From: Trichobilharzia regenti
Taxonomy: Eukaryota; Platyhelminthes; Trematoda; Strigeidida; Schistosomatidae
Assembly: GCA_944472135.2 (NCBI GenBank)
Contig: OX235270.1
Location: 48,856,352 to 48,920,351 of the forward strand
Length of the DNA stretch: 64,000 nucleotides
Direction of reading: 5' to 3'
Shown here: in pieces, positions 56,552-64,000 of the stretch
Numbering within the stretch: the stretch's first letter is position 1
Layout: each line of letters opens with the position of its first letter
Made by a program: the position numbers and the translations under genes
Notes under the pieces: model-generated
Databases searched by the model: none
Seen by the model: only the letters and a program-made list of their open reading frames with translations
Told to the model about the DNA's origin: nothing

Positions 56552-57878
56552 GGTATGGCTTACCATACTTGATCATAGAGACAATATCGTTTATGAATAC
56601 AATGAATGGGGTAGGGCCAAGAACACTACGTTGTATTACGCCGCTGGTTATTGGTTTGTATATAGATAAGTGATGGTTGACTTCAACCAACTGTTCTCTT
56701 CCTGTAAGAAAGGAAGTCATCCACTCAAGTAGCCTTCCACTTATTCCATAAGATAGGGTATTTCAATATGAGTCTGTTATGTGGGACCTTATCAAAAGCT
56801 TTCCTAACATCTAGAAATAATGTTGCTGCCGAACGACCTTTGTCTACACATTCAGTAATGTGATCGAAATAATCTAACTGGAAAGTAGTACGCGATCATC
56901 TATTTGGGAAACCGTATTGGAAAGGGGATATTAAGTCATTCGAAAGCAAATACTGAACAATTTGCTTCTTTACTATCTTTTCCATCACACATGAAACTAC
57001 GGAAGTGAAGTTGATGGGGCGGTAATTATCTATGTCCGCTGTAGGTCCGGTTTTGTGAATGGGTACAACGTAGGATTTCTTCCAGCCATTTGGATATGTT
57101 CCACTCCTTATCGAAGTCGAAAATATCTCGAGAAAAAGTAGATTCATGTCATTTACACCATTTTTAAGAGGACGGAAGACATTCCATCTGGGCCGGGAGT
57201 ATTAGTAAGCTTAACAGTTGTGATAACTTTATAGATTTCTTGGGCGTTTAAGACCAGATAGCCTAAACACTTTCCTGTTTTACGAGGAAAATCTATATCC
57301 TGGTCATATTTTAGAGTGTACAGTTTAACAAAGTGCGCGCTAAAAACCTCGCATATATCTTTAGCACTTTCGTGAGTAATGCCGCCTAGGTGTATTATTT
57401 TTGGATATGTTGATTTGGAGTTTGTTAACCTACTTTTGAAGAGTTTAACTATTTCCCCAGTGTTATGTGGCGACTGAATGGCCCGCGTTTCTTTATTTCT
57501 AGGACTTAGATTTTTTTAACTCATGGATTCTAATGAGGATTGTTTTGATAGCGATTAACGACGACAAGTCGTCATGTCTGTGGTAACTTAATGAATGCCT
57601 CCGCATACTTCTTCTTAATGATATTGGAATAAAATCGCCTTGAGGGATTTTGAATTTAATCAATTTCACAGGCGCTATGACATCATTAACAGACTGTATA
57701 TTGTCATAGAAGTTTTTAAGGACTTCGTCTAAGGAGTCATTAGTAAAGTAGGAACCCCAATTAGAGTATCTAATCAAGTCCTGATACAAGTCCCAATCAA
57801 CATGCGTGTATAATCTTATTGGTGTCCGACTAACTTCGTTTCTGTCTATAGTTTCTGGAGAAATATTAAACGATCATT

Positions 57879-60800
57879 ATTATTATTATTATTGTATCCT
57901 TTAGTTCCTAGAGGAACATAGGGCTTCAGCTGCGCACCTCCATTGACTTCGGTTTTCTGACAACTTTTTCACCCTGCTCCAGGTCTGTCCACATGCTTTC
58001 ATCTCCTCCTCGCATGACCTCCTCCAAGTCACCCTTGGACGACCAACTCGCCGCCTCCCTTTCGGGTTCCACTCGAGGGCTTGTCTAGTGATGTCACTTG
58101 ATGGTTTCCTCAGCGTATGGCCAATCCATCTCCATTTCTTTCTGCCTATTTGTTTCACAATCGGTTCCTGATTGGTTCGCTCCCAGAGATCCCTGTTGCT
58201 GATCTTTTCTGGCCATCTGATCTTGAGTATTGAGCGGAGACAGTTGTTAATGAAGGTTTGAAGTTTGTTTGAGATGCTCTTTATGACTCGCCAAGTCTCT
58301 GATCCGTATAGTAGCACTGACTTCACATTGGAGTTGAAAATCCGGATCTTATTTTTGATGCTGATTGCTGTTGACCTCCACACAGATTTGAGAGTAATGA
58401 AAGCTTGTCTTGCTTTTCCGATTCTGGCTTTGATGTCCTCGTCAGTTCCGCCTGTAGTTGAGACGATGCTTCCCAGGTAGGTGAAGGAGGTTGTTTCTTT
58501 CAGGTTCTTCCCATTTATGCTTATTGTGGTCTGTTGGTGTTGTTGATGTTGGCTAGGAATCTTCATCATCTCTGTTTTATCTATGTTCACGTGAAGTCCT
58601 ATCTTTGATGCTTCTTCTGCCAACTTGTTACTTTTCACTTGCATATCTTCCAGTTTATGGGAAATCAGACATATATCATCGGCGAAATCCAGATCCTCCA
58701 AGTCTTTTGTGTCAGTCCATTTTATGCCTGTTCCCTCGTTGGTTGCCGTTGTCTGTCGCATTATCCAATCAATTGCAATCAGGAAGATCATTGGTGATAG
58801 TAGACAGCCTTGCCTCACTCCCGTCCTCACTTCGAAGGCTTCCGTAAGTTTCCCGTTGTGGATTACTTGGCATGCAGCATTGTCGTATAACTGTTGGATG
58901 AGGTGTATAATTGTCGATGGGACCCCGTAGTAGCGAAGTAGTTTCCAAATGACCTCTCGATCGACGCTGTCGAAGGCCTTTTCAAAGTCGATGAAGTTGA
59001 GATAGAGAGGTGACTGCCATTCCAAGCTTTGTTCAATGATGATCCGTAGAGTGGCGATTTGATCAATACATGATTTGTTTCTCCTGAATCCAGCCTGTTC
59101 CGGACGAAGTTTTTCATCTAGGGCTTGTTTGATTCTCTCCAGGATGATGCGACTTAGTATCTTGCTTGGAATGGACAGAAGCATAATTCCACGCCAGTTT
59201 TTACATTGACTTAAGTCTCCTTTCTTTGGAAGTTTGAATAAGTAACTGTTCTTCCAATCCTCGGGTACTTTGCCCTCTTTCCACACCTTCTCCAGTAGTG
59301 GTGTCATCAAGTCCGCTGTTGTCTCTGGGTCTATTTTCAAAGCCTCTGCTGGGATTCCATCTGGTCCCGGTGTTTTCCCAGTTTTAAGCATCTTGATTGC
59401 ATTCAGGACTTCTGATTTCGTCGGGGGGTCAGTGTTCACTGGTAGTTCTGCTTCCGTTGTTGGTATTGCTGGACGTGTTGTAGGTGGCGGACGATTTAGA
59501 AGTCTTTTGAAGTGTTCAACCCAGTGCTTTCTCTGTTCCACCTCTTTGGTGATTGACTTTCCATTGTCGTCCTTTATTGGCTTAATCTGTGTCGAACGTT
59601 TGCCCGAAAGGTTCCTAGTTGTTTGGTAGAGTGTGGCGAGGTCTCCTTTGCCTGCAGCTTGTTCTGCTTCGTTTGCCATGGTTTCATAATATTTTCTTTT
59701 GTCTTCCCTGGCACTTTTCTTCACTCTTTTGTTCAGTGTATTGTAGCTTGCATTCAGCTCCTGTTTTTGTTGCTCGTCCGTGCACTGGATAATCTTTTGC
59801 TTCACTGTCCTTCTCTCTTCTATTAGTTTCCAAGTGTCCGTAGTGAGCCACTGTTTGTCCTGTCTCTTTTTTCTGCCTAGAATTTCTATGCAGGTTTGGC
59901 TCCACACCGTTTTCAAGTTGTTCCAGTGCTTTTCAACGCCGACCTCTTCGCTAGTGTTGATTTGTGTCTCGGCTTTGTCCTTTATGCTTGCAATGAAGAT
60001 GTCCTTTGTAGCCTGGTCCTTCAGCTTTTGAGTGTTGAACTTGGCTTGTGGTCTATCTGCAGCTCCTGATTCCCTGAAAGCTTTTAATTTGATTTGGATT
60101 GTCCCTTGTACGAGATAGTGGTCTAAAAAAAAGTCTGCTCCTCTTCTTGCTTTTGTGTCCAGTAGGCTGCGCCTCCACTTCCTTGAGATTGAGATGAAGT
60201 CGATTTGGTTTTTGGTTTGCCCGTCTGGTGACACCCATGTAGCCTTGTGGATATCTTTGTGCTTGTATACACTGCCACCAATCACCAGTTCGTTGAAGGC
60301 GCAGAAGTCGGCGAAGAGTTCTCCGTTTTCATTCATTTCTCCTAGAGCTTCTCTACCCATGATGAGTTCCCTTCCCGTATTGTCTGGTCCCAGTTTGGCG
60401 TTCATGTCTCCCATTAGTATTTTCATGTCGCCAGCTGGAGTATTGTCCATTGTTGCCTGTAGTTGCCTGTAGAATTCTTCTTTCTTCTCGAGGTCTGCGT
60501 TGTTTGTGGGTGCATAACATTGTATGATTGACACTTTCCTTCCTTTGGAGTTGAACCTGGCGGTCATTATCCTGGACGAAATCGCCTCCCATTGTATCAG
60601 GGCTTTCGTTGCCGTTGGTGACATCATGATAGCCACGCCCTCGGTGTGCGTGTGGTTATCTTCTGGGTGACCGGAGTAGATCACTGACTCACCTGTTGAC
60701 AATTTGGTGAGTCCACTCCCATTCCATCTGCTCTCACATATTCCCAGCACTTGTATTCCGTATCTTTTCATCTCGTTGGCGATCTGGGCAGCTTTCCCAG

Positions 60801-60935
60801 TCTCGTACATAGTTCGGACGTTCCATGTTCCTACACAGACTTTTTCTTTTGGTGCAAGGAGGTTCAACATACTGAAGTTTCTGTAGCAATTTTTGTTTAC
60901 AGGGTGGGGTTGCTAGCCTCACGCCTGAGAAAAGA
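57879..60935 (-). mobile_element. RTE-3: intact-ORF RTE-type LINE
   Basis: A short leader (60935-60871), a 989-aa ORF (60870-57901), and a very short end: the stop codon is followed by about 8 nt and then an (AAT)n tail at 57879-57893. It lies inside the CR1-like LINE in the same orientation. No clear target duplication was seen; the 5' edge is approximate and may be truncated. Leader and 3' end are the parts shared with SINE type A. Confidence 0.85.
57901..60870 (-). CDS. RTE-3 endonuclease/reverse transcriptase polyprotein (989 aa)
   Basis: One open frame. The EEP endonuclease spans residues ~12-252: GTWNVRTMYETGK at 14, catalytic E46 in CESRW, MGDMNAK with D155 and N157, and DH at 250-251. 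The RT spans ~480-780: GKTPGPDGIPAEALK, FIDFEKAFDSVDR near 626, GVRQGCLLSP near 684, and FADD at 729-732 in place of the commoner YADD. The C-terminus has WRWIGHTLRKP (~913) and GRPRVTWRR. This type matches the RTE proteins often mislabelled craniofacial development protein 2 in databases. All catalytic residues are visible. The last codons (CSSRN then stop) lie inside the conserved 3' hairpin. Confidence 0.93.
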   Translation of the reverse strand: MLNLLAPKEKVCVGTWNVRTMYETGKAAQIANEMKRYGIQVLGICESRWNGSGLTKLSTGESVIYSGHPEDNHTHTEGVAIMMSPTATKALIQWEAISSRIMTARFNSKGRKVSIIQCYAPTNNADLEKKEEFYRQLQATMDNTPAGDMKILMGDMNAKLGPDNTGRELIMGREALGEMNENGELFADFCAFNELVIGGSVYKHKDIHKATWVSPDGQTKNQIDFISISRKWRRSLLDTKARRGADFFLDHYLVQGTIQIKLKAFRESGAADRPQAKFNTQKLKDQATKDIFIASIKDKAETQINTSEEVGVEKHWNNLKTVWSQTCIEILGRKKRQDKQWLTTDTWKLIEERRTVKQKIIQCTDEQQKQELNASYNTLNKRVKKSAREDKRKYYETMANEAEQAAGKGDLATLYQTTRNLSGKRSTQIKPIKDDNGKSITKEVEQRKHWVEHFKRLLNRPPPTTRPAIPTTEAELPVNTDPPTKSEVLNAIKMLKTGKTPGPDGIPAEALKIDPETTADLMTPLLEKVWKEGKVPEDWKNSYLFKLPKKGDLSQCKNWRGIMLLSIPSKILSRIILERIKQALDEKLRPEQAGFRRNKSCIDQIATLRIIIEQSLEWQSPLYLNFIDFEKAFDSVDREVIWKLLRYYGVPSTIIHLIQQLYDNAACQVIHNGKLTEAFEVRTGVRQGCLLSPMIFLIAIDWIMRQTTATNEGTGIKWTDTKDLEDLDFADDICLISHKLEDMQVKSNKLAEEASKIGLHVNIDKTEMMKIPSQHQQHQQTTISINGKNLKETTSFTYLGSIVSTTGGTDEDIKARIGKARQAFITLKSVWRSTAISIKNKIRIFNSNVKSVLLYGSETWRVIKSISNKLQTFINNCLRSILKIRWPEKISNRDLWERTNQEPIVKQIGRKKWRWIGHTLRKPSSDITRQALEWNPKGRRRVGRPRVTWRRSCEEEMKACGQTWSRVKKLSENRSQWRCAAEALCSSRN

Positions 60936-61356
60936 ATGATTACATTAAGTAAAAGTTTAGAGAGAAGCAACTTTTTGGGTTGCTCCCCTCAAAATCAGAA
61001 AATAACGGACAAACAATGAGAACAACATCAACAAAGGAAACAGTTCACAGAAAAAAGGGCAAAAAGCGACGACAACTATACAATAAGACAACATGCAATA
61101 TAGTTCAGTACATTTAACTAAAATGATATCTTAACCATAAACTCACTGACTTGGAGCAACTTGAACATATAAATCCAACAATATATACAATTATAGATGT
61201 GTTTATGTTTAAAAATTCCACAAATCCAAACAGTGAGTTATGTGTATTATCTGTCAATAAGATTGTATTTTTTGGATTCAGTGTTCGAAAGGTTAATAAT
61301 TGTGATAATTTCCGCAAACACTTTGCATAAAATTTTAGAGTAATAAGAGATTTTAT
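60936..61356 (-). other. CR1 interior next to RTE-3
   Basis: AT-rich sequence between the RTE-3 5' edge and the recognisable endonuclease of the CR1-like LINE. It should be the part of CR1 following the endonuclease, but is too decayed to read. Confidence 0.4.
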
Positions 61357-62096
61357 TTATGACCAAAATGTAGCGTAATAGTCGAAAAGCGCGCTCAAGG
61401 TATTATAAATGTATAAAACTATTTTATGATCGCTACCTGGGAATTCATGTCCCACATGAATTGTAGATGGTGCTACGTTGATCGTGAATATAAAATCAAG
61501 AATGTTATCGGACCTAGTGGGTACATTTATGTGTTGCGTCCATCCTCCAGTAATGATGGAATTAAGAAGATTATCATACCTCGAGGGTCCACGAAGTGTA
61601 CGCCATGATATATCAGGCAAATTGAAGTCACCTCCATTTATATTATAATTGAAAGGAAGATTGGATGCAGCATTAAATGTGTGGCTGAGTACGTTATCGT
61701 ATTCGCGGTTGGATGATGGCGGTCGGTATACGCACCCTATAAGGATAGGTTTACTTCTGAGAACTTTTATTTCGACTCACACCGAATCCCTAAGTTGTGA
61801 CAGAATAGGGTGACTAAAATGCGTTGCACGAACGAGTTCTTTAACGTATATAAGTGTTCCACCCCCACGACCTGTTTACCTATCCCCTCGTAAAAGAGTG
61901 TACTTATCAATTTATAAGCTATCATCCACAATGTCACTTGAGTACCAGGCTTCAGTGATCGTGATCAGCGACGGATTGCATATAGAGGCTAACGTACATA
62001 ATGCTAAGTGTTTGTTAAGAACTGATCTAGCATTTATGAGGATGACGGATAGACTTTGACGAAGTGGTTTTAGTGTGTAGGCAATATCGTAATAAA

Positions 62097-62599
62097 ATAA
62101 TAATAATGTATATTCTCATATAAACATATAAATTTACATGAAAATGCATGCCATTTTTACAGGCACGATCAAGTATGATATAATATCAAATCGTAGATTG
62201 TCTACAAGTTAATAATTTTTCAACAGTTAAATATTTGATATATATATATATAAATACACATTGTCTGAACTAGGCTGTATAGTTGTTGAATTGTACAATT
62301 GTCCTCCAGGTTGAGCGGGAAAATCTACTTCGTTTCGTTTTCATCCCGTGGTTGTCGGCATACGATAACCAACCAATGTTGAGGTAAGTACAACGTTTAC
62401 AACGGATTGAAAGCTGTTTTTAGAAAAGTAAAAGTGCTAAGGTGAATCAATAAAGTGTAATGAAATGAATAAGTGCAAGTATCACTAATAAATGCATTAA
62501 TATAGAAAACTCCCTAGGCTGACAACGTTCATTTGCAATGTATAATGATACACGTATATCTCGTACTATCATGATGTCCACTTTTGGTTTGAATACATT
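62097..62599 (-). mobile_element. Second CR1-like 3' end, repeat of 54489-54910
   Basis: About 430 bp match 54489-54910 in the same orientation (blocks tgcatgccatttttacaggc, cgtttcgttttcatc and aaggtgaatcaataaagtg), with scattered changes. It is a 5'-truncated copy lying directly next to the 5' side of the larger CR1 relic. BEL copy 3 follows after ACATT. Confidence 0.7.
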
Positions 62600-62918
62600 T
62601 GTCAGCTACGTCTCATAAACCGTTAATGCCCAGCTCTCGCTACGCACGCTGTTCCTTTGAGTTTCAGAAACGCTTAGTAATAACGGACGCAAAAACCAAA
62701 ACACCGATCTGCCGCTTGTTATTTCTTTATTGTTACACCAACATATAAAAGGAATAAACGAACTAAGCAACTAAGGTTTCTGACGATGTTTCACTCTTCT
62801 TTCTGAACAGCGACCGATGAGACGATGACTGTCGTATTGATGCCTCCGCGAAAATCGAGGAAGTTGATTTTGAGCAAACAACCAAGAATTGATCGTTCAA
62901 TCTTCAACTCCATTGACA
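62600..62918 (-). repeat. BEL copy 3, 3' LTR
   Basis: 319 bp, TGTCA...TGACA ends; lacks parts of the middle found in other LTRs. Confidence 0.85.
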
Positions 62919-63639
62919 CTCCCCGGCAAAAAAGGGATCCAACCCTTTTTTCCTTTACGACCAATACACGTTGACTTGGATGCCATTGCGAGAACCTGGG
63001 TCACATGGACAGAGCTGAAATGGAAAACAAACAGAAAAGCCAACACACCACAAGCATACTCACAGCACAATCTCACACATCAATGACGACCTGCGCCTCC
63101 AGACAGAGACCTCCTCTTGACATCTTGCAACACAATCGCCACTTGCTAGAATGACTCTTGCAGAATGCAACGTGACCATAGCACCAACTCATGATACTCT
63201 ACACACATCCTCTTATCTACTCACTACCAATTACCACTGCAATCGCTTGTCACTCATTCTGCCTCAGTTCTAATAGCGGTGACGCATGCGAGCCTCAGTC
63301 GTTTACACTCTTTCTCCCCGGCGTGTCGGACCGCAGCTAACAATTATCTCCGTGTGCATTTCATTCTCAGCAATAGCCTAGCCTCCCCGGCGTATACGAC
63401 CCATCTGCTGTCCTTAACATCAATCAATTCATTCACGGATGTAGAAGAGTGGACACAACTTCGAAAGTAATCACGACGAAAATTTTAACAAAATTATGCA
63501 ATAACAACAAGATACGAAAACAACGAGTAAACACAATGAATTCAAATAACACCAATTGATATGACACACCACACATATATACAAACAGTACACACAAACT
63601 CGCAGATCATGTCTTGATGGAATACCCTTGAAGAATTGC

Positions 63640-63875
63640 AGGACTTACACCAGTACGCCTACAACCCTTCACAGGTTGACGATTGTAATTTGTGGAATGT
63701 CCGGACACACACAAGATTAACCAACAATTACAATAATTGGAACTCATACAATTATTTAACACAAACATACTTACAATCACTACATCAAATGTTGTGGATT
63801 CTGACACGACAAACTACCCTTGAAGAACTGTAGGACTTACAGCAGTACGCCTACAACCCTTCTCAGGTTGACGCC
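63640..63875 (-). repeat. BEL copy 3 tandem units (two)
   Basis: The agtacgcctacaaccctt block occurs near 63650 and 63846, about 196 nt apart. No A tract lies between the Gag stop and the first unit. Confidence 0.8.
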
Positions 63876-64000
63876 CTAGGTTGGAAAATCGTCGCAGAGT
63901 TCATTTGCTAACTTCCTTCTATCAGCTATATCCTCAAATCTGAACGGCAACACGCCCATGTCATTGTATCGTAGAATATAGATGACGAACAAACACACGA
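63876..64000 (-). CDS. BEL copy 3 Gag, C-terminal end only
   Basis: Minus-strand frame ends RKLANELCDDFPT and TAG at 63878-63876, as in copies 1 and 2. The upstream part, reaching into the hydrophobic segment, is cut by the window edge. Confidence 0.8.
   Translation of the reverse strand, partial: VCLFVIYILRYNDMGVLPFRFEDIADRRKLANELCDDFPT

Larger units (their letters stand above)
54489..62095 (-). mobile_element. CR1-like LINE relic (minus) carrying two later insertions
   Basis: On the minus strand the order is: endonuclease (about 61980-61360; ITEAWYS, RGGGTLIYV, CVYRPPSS, GDFNLPDISW, GSDHKIV), inserted RTE-3, linker (57789-57499), RT fingers (57147-56896; WKKSYVVPIHKTG), motif B (GVIQRSVLGPTPF near 56640), solo BEL LTR at motif C, then ADDLKVVYDF and the C-terminus (56141-55300; CIRPKLEYCAHLYSS). 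Last comes a ~800-nt 3' region ending in ATT repeats at 54489. Frame breaks are common. It is related to, but not the same as, the 39.8-45.6 kb copy. Confidence 0.8.
62600..64000 (-). mobile_element. BEL/Pao gag-only element, copy 3 (runs off the window)
   Basis: The 3' LTR (62600-62918, 319 bp, shorter than the others through internal gaps), then the complement of the purine tract, the conserved 3' non-coding region, two tandem units and the Gag end are visible. The left flank is ACATT. The rest lies beyond 64000. Confidence 0.85.

Noticed and set aside
58265..60472. Plus-strand ORFs of 70-119 aa
   Set aside because: Antisense shadows of the RTE-3 polyprotein.

Overview
This window is nuclear DNA from a metazoan, almost certainly a blood fluke (Schistosomatidae). 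Three things point there: a diverged Sm-alpha type hammerhead ribozyme element at about 5.1 kb, host introns of only 35-38 nt near a gene's 5' end (a known schistosome habit), and a repeat mix of RTE-like and CR1-like LINEs, Penelope-like elements (PLEs) and BEL/Pao elements in AT-rich DNA. There are no bacterial operons, no true tRNA or rRNA genes and no CRISPR.

Host genes. The main gene is a minus-strand macoilin homologue (ER multi-pass membrane protein with a coiled-coil C-terminus). Its exons run from 37873 down to 14615 and I rebuilt it exon by exon with matching splice phases; it encodes about 911-915 aa. A plus-strand gene of unknown identity contributes only its last exon (4220-4606). 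A ribosomal protein S19-like fragment with a 38-nt intron lies at about 53.2 kb.

Layout. 1-4.1 kb: PLE scrap, then a near full-length RTE LINE with an unbroken 1021-aa ORF (called RTE-1 here). 4.2-5.3 kb: last exon of the plus-strand gene, then the hammerhead element. 5.7-14 kb: SINE, BEL gag relic, broken RTE-2, PLE. 14.6-37.9 kb: macoilin, with introns holding a small LTR element with identical LTRs, an old solo LTR of the same family, SINEs, and RTE-2, RTE-3 and PLE relics. 38-54 kb: a CR1-like LINE split by a gag-only BEL/Pao element with identical 375-bp LTRs, followed by a second inverted copy of that element. 54.5-62.1 kb: a second CR1-like LINE (minus) into which an intact 989-aa RTE-3 LINE and a solo BEL LTR have inserted. 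62.1-64 kb: CR1 3' end and a third gag-only BEL copy running off the window.

Most interesting points: (i) a gag-only BEL/Pao family with variable ~190-bp tandem units and a hydrophobic segment at the Gag C-terminus; (ii) a tRNA-headed SINE whose body is the 5' leader and 3' end of RTE-3 with the ORF removed, and whose shared 3' hairpin lies in the last codons of the RTE-3 ORF; (iii) a very young LTR derivative that joins a gag start to an integrase tail; (iv) a 190-nt pure A tract in one BEL copy that is absent from the other two. Family names RTE-1, -2 and -3 are labels for this window only.
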